This document shows, in pieces, positions 1-9,202 of a stretch of 64,000 bases of DNA (positions are counted from its first letter, which is position 1; the number at the start of each line of letters is the position of its first letter). The position numbers were made by a program, and so were the translations under genes. Location: assembly GCA_013299115.1 (NCBI GenBank), contig JAAFKA010000012.1, forward strand, positions 62,001-126,000. Direction: 5' to 3'. The notes beneath the pieces are model-generated. The model worked only from the letters and a program-made list of their open reading frames with translations. It was not told the origin of the DNA and searched no databases. This stretch comes from Cytophagales bacterium (GTDB lineage Bacteria; Bacteroidota; Bacteroidia; Cytophagales; Thermoflexibacteraceae).

Positions 1-2
1 CT

Positions 3-896
3 CACCGCGTAACCGAAAAAGTGAAGGCAGCAGGTTTTACGGACTATAAAGTTACGTTTCACCCCGAATATGACTATGGAAACTTTGTGGGTGCATACAA
101 GCCCTACACCGAACCCGACAAACGAATAACCTATCAGTTTGTGCCACAGGCTTTTATCAGGGCTTACGTGGCAGCGTGGAAAAACTTAGACAAACCCTAT
201 TGTTTGACGATTGAGGAAATCAATCGGGGAAATTGTGCAGCCATTTTTGGCGACATTTTTCAGTTGTTAGACAGAGATAAAACAGGTTTTTCGCAATACA
301 CCATTCAGGCAGACACCGACATTGCTAATTATCTGAAACAAGAACTTGCCGACACCGAATATGCCTCGCACCTCCAAGCCTTGTGTGCAGAAAGGGAAAT
401 TACAGCCCTTGCAAACCCTTACGAAATGTTGTGTTTGCCACCCAACTTGTCTTTGTTTGCCACCATGAACACCTCCGACCAGTCCCTTTTTCCGATGGAC
501 AGTGCTTTCAAACGCCGTTGGCAGTGGCAATATGTGCCGATAGACTATGCAGATGCCGAACAATTTATGCTAAAAATTGGCGAAAAAACTTATCATTGGG
601 CTGCTTTCTTACAGACGATTAACGACAAAATTTATAAAATAACGGAAAGTGAAGACAAGCAAATGGGCAACCGTTTTGTAAATCCAAACGACAAAATAAT
701 AGACGAAAATATTTTTGTAAACAAAGTTTTGTTTTACTTGTGGTTTGATATTTTCAAAAACGAGGACACCAAAAATCCAAATTATATTTTCAAAACTCCT
801 GATAATCAATTACTTAAATATGTAGATTTGTTTTTGGCAGACGGCAAACCAAATGGAGAGAAAATAGAACAGTTTTTGGAATATAATAAACTGTAG
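3..896 (+). CDS. mcrB: McrB-like AAA+ GTPase, 3' part (start lies before the window)
   Basis: This is the motor subunit of a McrBC-type modification-dependent restriction system, which uses GTP hydrolysis to translocate DNA for the nuclease subunit. The frame is open from base 3 with no obvious start, so the N-terminal DNA-binding part and Walker A lie outside the window. Counting from the GTG at base 21, the Walker B is LTIEEINRGN (62-71). The McrB-type signature MNTSDQS is at 149-155, followed by an arginine-rich FKRRW (163-167). The nuclease partner lies downstream on the same strand. In most McrBC operons the two genes nearly touch; here a 127-base gap is filled by a repeat element. The closest alternative is the LlaJI-type GTPase subunit. 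Confidence 0.88.
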   Translation, partial: HRVTEKVKAAGFTDYKVTFHPEYDYGNFVGAYKPYTEPDKRITYQFVPQAFIRAYVAAWKNLDKPYCLTIEEINRGNCAAIFGDIFQLLDRDKTGFSQYTIQADTDIANYLKQELADTEYASHLQALCAEREITALANPYEMLCLPPNLSLFATMNTSDQSLFPMDSAFKRRWQWQYVPIDYADAEQFMLKIGEKTYHWAAFLQTINDKIYKITESEDKQMGNRFVNPNDKIIDENIFVNKVLFYLWFDIFKNEDTKNPNYIFKTPDNQLLKYVDLFLADGKPNGEKIEQFLEYNKL

Positions 897-980
897 AACG
901 GACTTTAGTCCGTTTTTTTCATTCACATTTTGGAATATAACAAACTGTAGAACGGACTTTAGTCCGTTTTTTCATTCACA
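874..980 (+). repeat. Tandem duplication of the mcrB 3' end plus palindrome (about 54-bp period)
   Basis: Bases 874-927 recur almost exactly at 928-980. Each copy has the last codons of mcrB, its TAG stop, and an ACGGACT/AGTCCGT palindrome followed by a T run. The copies differ by one substitution (ataat versus ataac) and one T. The palindrome plus T run could act as a terminator between mcrB and mcrC. Confidence 0.9.
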
Positions 981-1009
981 ATACAAACGGACTAAAGTCC
1001 GTTCTACAG
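945..1009. repeat. CTGTAG/CTACAG-ended palindromic element (65 bp)
   Basis: The element begins CTGTAGAACGGACTTTAG and ends with its inverted counterpart CTAAAGTCCGTTCTACAG. Each half is itself a palindrome around ACGGACT..AGTCCGT, so the DNA or RNA can fold either as two hairpins or as one long one. Related copies lie at 22221-22276, between htpG and a Uma2 fragment, and inside the LanB gene at 62398-62475. Confidence 0.85.
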
Positions 1010-1023
1010 AAATACGTTTTCTT

Positions 1024-2724
1024 ATGAAAATCCTGATAGAAAAATATCATTATCCTGCCCTTACCTTACAAGGCTTGTTGCCCGACCATTACCTCACTTT
1101 TCAAAAACAAGGGCTGGCTTCGGTAGAGTTGGTGGGCTACTACAACAATTTTGAGAACAACGAAACGGTGCTAATTTTACCTAAGATTTTTGAGGAGCAA
1201 GGCAAGATATTTTCGTCTATTGCCCCCGAAAGTTTTGTAAACGAAGATGCTTTGACGGTGCTGAAAAACCACGACAAAACCAAAACCGAAATTGATTTTG
1301 TCTATCGTTTTGCGTTGGTGTTTTACTTGTCTTTGCGTGAGTTTCAGCACAGAAATCCCGACAATAGCATAACGAGCCAAGAAAACCTAAAAAATATTAT
1401 TTCCAACATAGAAAACACAGATTTTAGCGAATTGGATTTGATTTTTAGCTTGTTGCGTTTTTATCAGGAAAATAGAGAATTGATATTGTTTAAGCAAAAA
1501 ATGGCTGAAAATCAGCATTTTAAAAAATCAAATTGGGCAAAAACTATCCGCAAGCAAACTGCCATTTTACAAGAAGACGCACAGCAACACACGCAAACCA
1601 TTTATTTGCAAACCTCCCAAAAAGAGAAATTGCAAGACAATGAAAATGAACTGTTGGCTATCTTTTTTTCGGTTTTGCACCGTTTCCGCACCGCATATGG
1701 CTTTAACATTCATATAGAAAACCTAACACACTTATCGGGTGGCTCAGAGCCACCCGATAAGTACAGGCACGAAAAGTCGGATTTTGACCGCAAAGCCTTG
1801 CGGACTTTAAAGCAAATTCGCCACCAATATTTTCAAGACAAGTTCAAAAGGTTGCTTACTTTGCTCTTGGCATATTTTGAAAAACGGAGTGTGGGCAGTG
1901 CCAAAACAGGCAAAGAGGAGTTTCTGTTGTGCCAATTTTACAACCTCGTTTTTGAGGACATGATAGACAATTTATTGTCAGATACCAACGTAGCCAAAGG
2001 ATTAAAAGAGCAAGGCGATGGCAAAATAGTCGACCACATTTTTGAATATGGTTCGTTGTTTGAGCCTGATAGCATTTTTTATATTGGCGACTCCAAATAT
2101 TACAAAGACACGACACCTTACTCAAAAAATAGTATTTTTAAGCAACATACTTACGCCAAAAATGTTATTCAATACAACATCAATCTGTTTAACGAAGGCA
2201 GACAACAAGCAAATTTGCACCTCCGTTATCGTGATAATTTGACCGAAGGTTATAACATTACGCCCAATTTTTTCATTCAGGGCTACATAGACCACCAAAA
2301 TTTGACCTCCGCTGCCGATAATTTCCAATTTGATGCCGAACAAGGTGCAAAACTTAGCTATCATTTTGAGAATCGTATTTTTGACAGAGATACTTTATTG
2401 GTGCTAAACTTCAAAGTAAATTTTATATTCGTGTTACAAACTTACATAGAAAAAGACAAGCACCGCAGCCAATTTTTTAGCCAAAAGGCAAAAGAAATTA
2501 TCAAAAATTATGTTTGGGAGTACCTCCAAACGAAGTATGATTTTTATTTGGTAGAGCCAAAAACAGAAATAAAGACTTTTGTAAATCAGCATTTCAGGCT
2601 CTTAAACGGCAAAATGTATCGGACTTCCGAGATGGAAAACAGTCTGATTGTGGGTTTGGAGAAAGCACAAGCTGAACAAAATGCAGAGGTTTTACAGCTA
2701 TTGGAGAACAAGCAAAGAATTTAA
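1024..2724 (+). CDS. mcrC: McrC/LlaJI-like restriction nuclease subunit
   Basis: This is the probable cleavage subunit that works with the upstream McrB-like GTPase to cut modified or specific DNA. It has 566 residues. A PD-(D/E)XK-type signature is visible as PD at 348-349 followed by GDSKYYK (355-361), giving catalytic candidates D349, D356 and K358. The N-terminal 60 residues (ILIEKYHYPALT and following) resemble the McrC/LlaJI N-terminal region. The ATG at 1024 follows directly on a repeat element with no clear ribosome binding site; Bacteroidota often lack one. A 31-bp perfect palindrome at 1731-1761 sits in frame and encodes about residues 236-246 in a charged, probably looped segment. 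Whether it is McrC or LlaJI R2 cannot be settled here. Confidence 0.8.
   Translation: MKILIEKYHYPALTLQGLLPDHYLTFQKQGLASVELVGYYNNFENNETVLILPKIFEEQGKIFSSIAPESFVNEDALTVLKNHDKTKTEIDFVYRFALVFYLSLREFQHRNPDNSITSQENLKNIISNIENTDFSELDLIFSLLRFYQENRELILFKQKMAENQHFKKSNWAKTIRKQTAILQEDAQQHTQTIYLQTSQKEKLQDNENELLAIFFSVLHRFRTAYGFNIHIENLTHLSGGSEPPDKYRHEKSDFDRKALRTLKQIRHQYFQDKFKRLLTLLLAYFEKRSVGSAKTGKEEFLLCQFYNLVFEDMIDNLLSDTNVAKGLKEQGDGKIVDHIFEYGSLFEPDSIFYIGDSKYYKDTTPYSKNSIFKQHTYAKNVIQYNINLFNEGRQQANLHLRYRDNLTEGYNITPNFFIQGYIDHQNLTSAADNFQFDAEQGAKLSYHFENRIFDRDTLLVLNFKVNFIFVLQTYIEKDKHRSQFFSQKAKEIIKNYVWEYLQTKYDFYLVEPKTEIKTFVNQHFRLLNGKMYRTSEMENSLIVGLEKAQAEQNAEVLQLLENKQRI
1731..1761. repeat. Perfect 31-bp palindrome inside mcrC
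   Basis: The arms CTTATCGGGTGGCTC and GAGCCACCCGATAAG are 15 bases each around a single A. The frame stays open and codes for HLSGGSEPPDK. No other copy occurs in the window. The perfect symmetry is typical of a small inserted repeat rather than of ordinary coding sequence. Confidence 0.9.
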
Positions 2725-2902
2725 AAAAATTGATATACAAATAGACATTTTGCAACATAAAACAATCCTGTTTTGTAAATTGGAAAAGCAAGGCTATGCA
2801 AAAAGCAATAAAGCAAATGAATGAAACAAGATACAACGAATTATAACTTTAACTAAAATAGAATTTGCGTTACTTTGCAAAAAAATATTCGGTTTAGTGA
2901 AA

Positions 2903-3004
2903 CTTTGGCAGTGGCTTTTTTGCCCTGCCAATAGTTGAACGGCGGTAGTAATTTTTAACTTTGGCAGTGGTCTTTTTCAGACCCTGCCAATAGTTAAAAA
3001 TTAC
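2903..3004. repeat. Two adjacent TTTGGCAG/CTGCCAA hairpin repeats
   Basis: Two related hairpins lie side by side in the 570-base gap before the phosphatase gene. Both have a CTTTGGCAGTGG..CCTGCCAATAGTT form. The second (2948-3004) has an extra outer stem, GTAATTTTTAACT with AGTTAAAAATTAC. Degenerate relatives occur near 18468 and 56412. The rest of 2725-2902 shows nothing recognisable. Confidence 0.75.
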
Positions 3005-3110
3005 CACTGCTGAGGTTATACAGTTTTTTACTCCAATATTTTTGCAAGTTTTCCAAAAAACCAATAGCTTGCAAGAAATAACCTTTCTATCTACTTTGGT
3101 AATATTTTTC

Positions 3111-3200
3111 GCACACAGATAACACTGATTTTGCGGATAAAGCACTGATTTTAAAATTTTATCCGTAAAAATCTGTATCATCTGCGTTATCTGCGTGCTT
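3111..3200. repeat. GCACACAGATAAC..GTTATCTGCGTGC inverted repeat
   Basis: This is an imperfect long hairpin of about 90 bp. The outer arms GCACACAGATAAC and GTTATCTGCGTGC enclose TGCGGATAAA and TTTTATCCGT. It lies upstream of the alkaline phosphatase gene and could be a terminator for mcrC, though it is about 390 bases from the mcrC stop. Confidence 0.7.
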
Positions 3201-3294
3201 AATTTAATTTATTGCATGAGATTTCAACTAAATAATTCCAAAATAACGAGTGAATGCAGAAAATATAAGGCAAATACACCAAAACATTACACCC

Positions 3295-4437
3295 ATGTTA
3301 CAATCTTTTATCCGTTGTGGGGCTGCAAGCTGCCTTATGCTGTTGTTTGGAAGTTGTTATGCCCAGACGCATAGACAGCAAGTCGTTACGACTAACTACC
3401 ACAAAATCAAGGAGATAGCCTTAGAAAGCCGACTCTCTAACAAAAAAGTTAAAAACGTCATTCTGCTCATAGGCGATGGCATGGGGGCTGCCCAAATCTA
3501 TGCAGGCATGACTGCCAATCGGGGCAACCTCAACATAGAACTTTGTCCCATAACAGGTTTTCACAAAACCTATTCGGCAGAGGACTACATTACCGACTCG
3601 GCAGCAGGGGCTACGGCTTTTTCTATTGGCAAAAAAACCTACAATGCAGCCATTGGCGTTGATAAAGATACCATAGCCCACAAAACAGTCTTGGAAATGG
3701 CAGAAGAAAAAGGACTTGCCACAGGCTTGGTAGCCACCAGCAGCATTACCCATGCCACACCAGCCTCTTTCATTGCCCACCAAAAAAGTCGAAAAATGCA
3801 AGAAGAAATTGCAGCCGACTTCCTCAAAACAGATATCGACTTATTTATTGGCGGTGGCAAACAATTTTTTGACAACCGAAAAGACAAACGCAATTTGCTT
3901 ACAGACTTAAAAGCCAGACAATACGCCATTTTTCACGATTTGCCTACTTTACTCACTTCCAATAGCCCAAAACTCATAGGTTTATTGGCAGCAGACGGAA
4001 TGCCCAAATTTTCGGAAGGACGCGGCGATATGTTGAGCATAGCCACCAAAAAAGCTATTGAAGTTTTAGACAAAAACGACAAGGGTTTTTTCCTCATGGT
4101 CGAGGGGTCGCAGATAGACTGGGCAGGGCATGATAACAACCTCCAATACTCCGTAGATGAAATGTTGGATTTCGACAAAGTGATTGGCGAAGTTTTGGAG
4201 TTTGCAGCCAAAGATGGCGAAACCTTAGTCATCATCACTGCCGACCACGAAACAGGGGGCTTGTCTTTGCCCGCAGGCAATTTAAAAGAAGGCAGAGTAG
4301 AGGGTAGTTATAGCACAGATTACCACACAGGAATCATGGTGCCTGTCTTTGCTTTTGGGGCAGGGGCTACGGCTTTTAGTGGTATTTATGAAAACACAGC
4401 AATTTATTCAAAGATTTTGCAGGCACTCGGTTGGTAA
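3295..4437 (+). CDS. Alkaline phosphatase (PhoA family), exported
   Basis: This is a metal-dependent phosphomonoesterase that releases phosphate from organic esters outside the inner membrane. I start at the ATG at 3295, giving 380 residues, because it begins directly with a signal sequence (MLQSFIRCGAASCLMLLF); a GTG at 3250 would only add a tail before it. LFGSC is a possible lipobox, so the protein may be lipid-anchored. The metal site IGDGMG is at about 59-64. The nucleophile region TDSAAGATA is at 100-108 with S102, and the later metal ligands lie in SQIDWAGHDNN and ITADHETGG. All key residues seem present. It appears to be monocistronic, with a repeat-rich upstream gap and a TonB receptor 220 bases downstream. 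Confidence 0.93.
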   Translation: MLQSFIRCGAASCLMLLFGSCYAQTHRQQVVTTNYHKIKEIALESRLSNKKVKNVILLIGDGMGAAQIYAGMTANRGNLNIELCPITGFHKTYSAEDYITDSAAGATAFSIGKKTYNAAIGVDKDTIAHKTVLEMAEEKGLATGLVATSSITHATPASFIAHQKSRKMQEEIAADFLKTDIDLFIGGGKQFFDNRKDKRNLLTDLKARQYAIFHDLPTLLTSNSPKLIGLLAADGMPKFSEGRGDMLSIATKKAIEVLDKNDKGFFLMVEGSQIDWAGHDNNLQYSVDEMLDFDKVIGEVLEFAAKDGETLVIITADHETGGLSLPAGNLKEGRVEGSYSTDYHTGIMVPVFAFGAGATAFSGIYENTAIYSKILQALGW

Positions 4438-4606
4438 AAAGCCCTTAACCCTTCAATGGGGAATATAAAGGTAGTTTGTGGGTGAAGAAGAGGATAAAAT
4501 ATTGCTAATCAATGATTTAATTCATAAATCATAAATCATAAATCATAACTCCAAACATTTATTAATTTTTTAACATTGAGAATCTCTTTTTTACATTATT
4601 TAACAC

Positions 4607-4614
4607 TACTTTTG
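4607..4614 (+). promoter_or_regulatory. Possible -7 element (TACTTTTG) of the TonB receptor gene
   Basis: TACTTTTG matches the Bacteroidota TAnnTTTG -7 consensus and lies 43 bases before the chosen ATG at 4657. No good TTTG -33 box sits at the usual distance, only a T-rich run. A seven-base tandem repeat (ATAAATC, about four units) lies upstream near 4520-4553. Confidence 0.45.
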
Positions 4615-4656
4615 CACCAAATTCTAATACACTTACAAATTAACACTAAAATTTTT

Positions 4657-7600
4657 ATGCGGAAAATTACATTCATTTTGTGTTGCTTGGTAGCCTTCTT
4701 CGCTACTATCAGCACAACTTTCGCACAAGGTGTAACTACGGCTGCCATTGGCGGTGTGGTAAAAGACACCAAAGGCGAAGGTTTACCAGGAGCTACAGTC
4801 GTGGCTATTCACGTGCCATCAGGCACAAAATACGCCACAGCTACACAGCCCGATGGTCGTTTTGTGATTCAAGGTATGCGTGTAGGAGGTCCTTACGCTA
4901 TCACGACTACTTTCATTGGTTTTCAAGACCAAACAAGTGAAAATGTTTATCTAAGTTTGGGTACAACCACCAATTTGAACGTCAAATTGTCTGAGTCGAC
5001 CAATGAACTAACGGCTGTAACAGTGGTATCGAGCAAAGGTGCAGTGATTAGCGGCGACCGTACAGGTGCAGCCACCAACATTGCACGTGAGCAAATAGAA
5101 CGTATGCCTACCATCAGCCGTAACTTTGCCGATATGACTCGTTTGACTCCACAGGCAAGTGGCAACAGTTTTGGTGGTCGCAATGGTGGTTTTAACAACG
5201 TAACCATAGATGGTGCTATCTTTAACAACTCTTTTGGTCTTAGCCCAACGATTGGTGGTCAGGCTTCTGCCCAACCTATCAGCTTAGATGCCATAGAGCA
5301 GGTGCAAGTAAGTATTGCTCCTTTCGATGTGCGTCAAGGTAGCTTTACAGGTGCTGGTGTAAATGCCGTAACTCGCAGTGGTACAAACACGTTGAGTGGC
5401 TCGGTGTTTATGTTCCGCCGTACAGATGCTTTGCAAGGTTTCAAAGTAGGTGATGCCGAAATTCCTCGCCAAGATTTGTCTAACTGGCAATACGGTTTCC
5501 GTTTGGGAGGTCCTATTATCAAAAACAAATTGTTTTTCTTTGTCAATGGTGAATTGGAAGACAATATTCGTCCTTCTACTTCTTTCCAGCCTAACCGTCC
5601 TGGCTTACCTCCGCCAAGTACGACTTCAAACACTTCTGCAGCTTCCGCAGCCGAATTGAATGATTTACGTAACTTCATTACCCAAAACTTAGGATTTAAT
5701 CCGGGTACTTTCGAAAGTTTCGATTTGCGTACATACAGCCAAAAAGCAACTGCCAAATTAGATTGGAACATCAGCGACAAGCACAAATTCAGCATCAAAT
5801 ACAACTATTTGATGTCTTATGCTGATATTGCCCCAAGCAATAGCGGTGCTATCACTACGCGTAACCCTGGTCAGTTTACAATGCCTTTCCAAAGTTCTTA
5901 TTACACCATTAACAACAACTTGAACTCTGTCATTGCCGAGTTAAACAGCCGATTCTCTAACGAAGTATCTAATACTTTCCAAATTGGCTATACAGCTATG
6001 CGAGATTTTAGAGAAAGTCCCTTAGGAGATAGACAATTTCCAATGGTGGACATAGGCAACGGGTCAGGACAACAATTAACGTCTTTTGGTTATGAGCCTT
6101 TTACGGTGGGCAATAAATTGAATACAGATGTATTTCAGTTTTCAAATAACTTGACTGTTTACAAAGGAAAACATACCTTAACTTTTGGTACTTATAACGA
6201 ATTTTATCGTTTTGCCAATGGTTTTGCTCCTAACTACTACGGAAATTACCAATTTGCAACAGTAGATGCCTTCAAAGCTGCCGTAAGAGTATGGCAGGCA
6301 AATGAAGCCTTAAAAACAAATCCTAATGGACCACAGCCCGATGCCAATGACCTAACCTTGGGTGCTCCCTCTCGTTATCAGTTGCGTTATTCAGCTTTGC
6401 CTGATGGTTCTTTCCCTTTGCCAGAATTGAGTGCTTTCCAAATTGGCTTGTATGCCCAAGATGAAATAGCTGTTCGCAACAACTTGAACTTAACTTTGGG
6501 CTTGCGTGTGGATATTCCTGTTATTACCTCCGACATTATCAGAAACCCTATTTCTGATAATATGACATTTAGAGATGGCTTAAAAGTAGATGTAAGTCGT
6601 TTGCAAGGTGTTACGCCTTTGTGGTCGCCAAGAGTTGGTTTTAACTGGGACGTGTTTAACAACAAGAAAACACAGGTGCGTGGGGGAACAGGTATTTTCA
6701 CAGGTCGTGTGCCTTATGTTTGGATTTCTAACCAAATTAGCAATACAGGTGCTTTGTTTGGCTCTATTGATAATCAAGGTACTTCGGCTCGTACCAATCT
6801 ATTTAACCCTAATGTAAATACTTACATTCCTTCGTCAAGATTACTTGCTCCGAATTCATCTTTCAACTTGGCGTTTACAGACCCTAACTTTAAATTCCCA
6901 CAAGTTTGGAGAACAAACATAGCCTTAGACCAAGAATTGCCTTGGGGCATCATTGGTACGTTGGAAGGTATTTATACTGCGGACATCAATGCAGTGTATT
7001 TGGAAAACGTAAACTTGCCAACGGCAAGAGGTAGATTGTCTGATATAGACGGAAGACCTACTTACTTTACTCCACTTCCTGTACCAACTACGCCTGTTTT
7101 AGACCCTAATGGAAATCCAATCGTAAATGGTCGTATTTACAGCAATGTAACAGATGCTATTCAATTAAGAAATACTACACAAGGTTATTCTTGGAACTTG
7201 ACTGCTCAATTACAGAAAAACTTTGGCAAAAGTTTGTTTGCAAGCATAGCTTACAACTACATGGACTCAAGGTCTGTAAATGATGGGGGTTCTATTGCTC
7301 AATCACAATGGAGAGATAGACCTATTTCTGGCGACCCTAATGCAACGGCTTTGTCTTTCTCTAACTTTATGGTGCGTCAACGTTTTATAGCTTCGGTTTC
7401 TTATCGCAAAGAATATTTGAAACATTTTGCAACTTCTATCTCTGTATTTTTTGAGGCTGCTCCCAATGGTAGAGTTTCTTATGTGTATCAAGGTGATGCC
7501 AATGGCGACAATGCAGGTGGTAACAACGACTTGTTATTTGTACCCAGAACAAGAAACGATATTAACTTAGTGGATATCAACGGTTTTTCTAATGGTGTGC

Positions 7601-8040
7601 CTTTTACTTACGCTGCTGCTCAACAATGGGCTGATTTGGATAAGTATCTTTCGCAAGACCCTTACCTTAGCACTGTGCGTGGGCAGTATGTGGACAGAAA
7701 CGGTATGGAATTGCCTATGTTTGCAAAAGCCGATTTGAGTATTCGTCAGGATTTTATCTTAAATCCAAGTTCTAACAATCGCAAACAAACTTTGCAGTTG
7801 AGTTTTGACGTATTCAACTTTACCAATATGCTTAACAGTGCTTGGGGCGTAGAGCAAATTCTTAACCGCAGCAATTTGATTAACTTTGTGGGTAGAGAAG
7901 CAGGTACAGGCAGACCACAGTACAGTTTCCCTTACTTGGATAATGCAACACAAACACCTTTGACTTCTTCTTTCAGAAACAGCACAGGTTTGGGTTCACG
8001 TTGGGTAGCTCAATTTGGTATCCGTTATATTTTCAACTAA
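4657..8040 (+). CDS. TonB-dependent receptor with carboxypeptidase-regulatory-like domain
   Basis: This is a large outer-membrane transporter. I start at the ATG at 4657 (1127 residues) because it opens a classic signal peptide, MRKITFILCCLVAFFAT, ending in TFAQ; an upstream start at 4576 only adds an unlikely leader. Residues about 28-115 form a CarboxypepD_reg-like beta-sandwich (GGVVKDTKGEGLPGATV). A plug domain follows (GGRNGGFNNVTIDGA), then a long barrel ending in WVAQFGIRYIFN, with the terminal aromatic typical of outer-membrane barrels. The length and the Gly/Asn-rich plug resemble Oar-like receptors. The substrate is unknown. A DUF4397 lipoprotein follows on the same strand, separated by a hairpin repeat, so the two may form a unit. 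Confidence 0.93.
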   Translation: MRKITFILCCLVAFFATISTTFAQGVTTAAIGGVVKDTKGEGLPGATVVAIHVPSGTKYATATQPDGRFVIQGMRVGGPYAITTTFIGFQDQTSENVYLSLGTTTNLNVKLSESTNELTAVTVVSSKGAVISGDRTGAATNIAREQIERMPTISRNFADMTRLTPQASGNSFGGRNGGFNNVTIDGAIFNNSFGLSPTIGGQASAQPISLDAIEQVQVSIAPFDVRQGSFTGAGVNAVTRSGTNTLSGSVFMFRRTDALQGFKVGDAEIPRQDLSNWQYGFRLGGPIIKNKLFFFVNGELEDNIRPSTSFQPNRPGLPPPSTTSNTSAASAAELNDLRNFITQNLGFNPGTFESFDLRTYSQKATAKLDWNISDKHKFSIKYNYLMSYADIAPSNSGAITTRNPGQFTMPFQSSYYTINNNLNSVIAELNSRFSNEVSNTFQIGYTAMRDFRESPLGDRQFPMVDIGNGSGQQLTSFGYEPFTVGNKLNTDVFQFSNNLTVYKGKHTLTFGTYNEFYRFANGFAPNYYGNYQFATVDAFKAAVRVWQANEALKTNPNGPQPDANDLTLGAPSRYQLRYSALPDGSFPLPELSAFQIGLYAQDEIAVRNNLNLTLGLRVDIPVITSDIIRNPISDNMTFRDGLKVDVSRLQGVTPLWSPRVGFNWDVFNNKKTQVRGGTGIFTGRVPYVWISNQISNTGALFGSIDNQGTSARTNLFNPNVNTYIPSSRLLAPNSSFNLAFTDPNFKFPQVWRTNIALDQELPWGIIGTLEGIYTADINAVYLENVNLPTARGRLSDIDGRPTYFTPLPVPTTPVLDPNGNPIVNGRIYSNVTDAIQLRNTTQGYSWNLTAQLQKNFGKSLFASIAYNYMDSRSVNDGGSIAQSQWRDRPISGDPNATALSFSNFMVRQRFIASVSYRKEYLKHFATSISVFFEAAPNGRVSYVYQGDANGDNAGGNNDLLFVPRTRNDINLVDINGFSNGVPFTYAAAQQWADLDKYLSQDPYLSTVRGQYVDRNGMELPMFAKADLSIRQDFILNPSSNNRKQTLQLSFDVFNFTNMLNSAWGVEQILNRSNLINFVGREAGTGRPQYSFPYLDNATQTPLTSSFRNSTGLGSRWVAQFGIRYIFN

Positions 8041-8055
8041 TCTTAAACACAAGCC

Positions 8056-8125
8056 AGCCCCCTAACCCCCAAAAGGGGAATTACGTAATAACGTAAAAAT
8101 TCCCCCTTCGGGGGTTAGGGGGCTT
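8056..8125. repeat. AGCCCCC..GGGGGCT inverted repeat between receptor and lipoprotein
   Basis: The arms AGCCCCCTAACCCCC and GGGGGTTAGGGGGCT enclose further complementary tracts (AAGGGGAATTA with AATTCCCCCTT). It could attenuate transcription from the receptor gene into the lipoprotein gene. A relative of the same GGGGTT-rich family lies in frame inside the HlyD-like gene at 60181-60276. Confidence 0.9.
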
Positions 8126-8139
8126 AAACAAATACTTTT

Positions 8140-9000
8140 ATGAAATCTATCTTCTCAAAATATACCAATTTAGCCCTTGCTATGGTAGCAAGTGCTATAT
8201 TTTCAGGTTGTGCCTTAGATGCAGTGCCGCCGCCTGTTTATGCCGAATTAATGGTAGTCAATGCCATACCTGCTGCCTCTTCTACTGTTCCTTTGGTGGC
8301 TGGCAATGCCCCTCGCCTCGAAATCAATGTAGATGGCGTAGATTTATTGGCGGATTCTATGCAATCAAGTAGCTTTAGAGGCTATTTTGCTTTGCAACCA
8401 GGCACAAGAAATGTTAGACTCACTGCTGCCAATGCCCACCCTGCTGCGGGCATCACGTTGGGGCAACAGTTTCATAGCTATACTTTTAACGGAGAAGCAA
8501 ACAAATTTGCAAGCACTTTCTTGTTTACAGAAAACGGGGCTATTACTTCTATTACTGTCAATGACAATTTAGCTACACCTGATACCAACAGAGTTCATGT
8601 GAGAGTAGTCAATTTAACAGCTAATCCGATTGATGTGTTTCGCACTACTACAGGTACAGTAAACGGCGCTTTGGTAACAAGTACACCAGAAAGCACTTTT
8701 ACAAATGTAGCTTCTAAAACAGCTTCTAATTTTGTGCCTATTCGTTCAGTTCCTTTGCGTCCAGGTAATGCTTTGCCTACTTTTGTTCGTCAAAATTATA
8801 GTTTCCAAATTCGTGCAGTAGGGGCAACTACCAACTTGGTTACTTTAGCACCGCCACCTGTTAGTGCCACGTTGAATCCTAATGCCAATGCAAATACGGC
8901 TACTTTGGAAAACCAACGTATCTACACCATAGTGGTACGCCCAGGTGCAACGCCTACGGCTGCCCCTGTCGTGTTTGGTTTCTTTAATAACCGTATCTAA
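8140..9000 (+). CDS. DUF4397 domain lipoprotein
   Basis: This predicted surface or periplasmic lipoprotein has 286 residues. The signal sequence ends in a lipobox, IFSGC, with Cys at about 24. Repeated beta-rich segments such as VVNAIPAASS, INVDGVDLL, PGTRNVRL and VRVVNLTANPIDVF match the DUF4397 pattern of a repeated small beta-sandwich. It follows the TonB receptor by 99 bases on the same strand, with a strong hairpin in between, so co-expression at a lower level is likely. Its function is unknown; an accessory binding role for the receptor is only an inference from position. Confidence 0.8.
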   Translation: MKSIFSKYTNLALAMVASAIFSGCALDAVPPPVYAELMVVNAIPAASSTVPLVAGNAPRLEINVDGVDLLADSMQSSSFRGYFALQPGTRNVRLTAANAHPAAGITLGQQFHSYTFNGEANKFASTFLFTENGAITSITVNDNLATPDTNRVHVRVVNLTANPIDVFRTTTGTVNGALVTSTPESTFTNVASKTASNFVPIRSVPLRPGNALPTFVRQNYSFQIRAVGATTNLVTLAPPPVSATLNPNANANTATLENQRIYTIVVRPGATPTAAPVVFGFFNNRI

Positions 9001-9013
9001 CTGTTTGGGTTTT

Positions 9014-9178
9014 GCTTTCGGTTGTGAGCAACCGAAAGCACTAAAAAAATAGTTGCTTGTAAAAAAGGTTTGTTAAAGATGACATCTTTTTGAAAGATGT
9101 CATCTTTAACAAACCTTTTTTACATTTGTGCTTTTGGTTGCACTAACCAAAGCCTTGTGGATTTGAGAATCCGCAAGC
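9014..9178. repeat. Cluster of three palindrome families (A-B-C) downstream of the lipoprotein gene
   Basis: From left to right there are three families: family A, GCTTTCGGTTG/CAACCGAAAGC (9014-9039); family B, a long hairpin (9058-9124, listed separately); and family C, TTGTGGATT/AATCCGCAA around TGAG (9155-9176). An A-like variant lies at 9130-9153. The same three families recur as C-A-B on the far side of the next gene. Confidence 0.85.
9058..9124. terminator. Long hairpin between convergent genes (family B)
   Basis: The arms are about 30 bases each: TGTAAAAAAGGTTTGTTAAA continues into GATGACATCTT and is mirrored exactly on the other side around a short loop. It lies between the convergent lipoprotein and nuclease-fold genes and is bounded by A and T runs, so it can act as a terminator in both directions. 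Confidence 0.75.
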
Positions 9179-9202
9179 ACGAAATAAAATATTGCTTATT
9201 AC

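Noticed and set aside
2894-3181. 95-codon frame on the minus strand in the mcrC-phosphatase gap
   Set aside because: It runs through two hairpin repeats and has no protein-like pattern.
3421-3801. 126-codon minus-strand frame inside the alkaline phosphatase gene
   Set aside because: It is antisense to a well-supported enzyme and has Cys-rich random composition.
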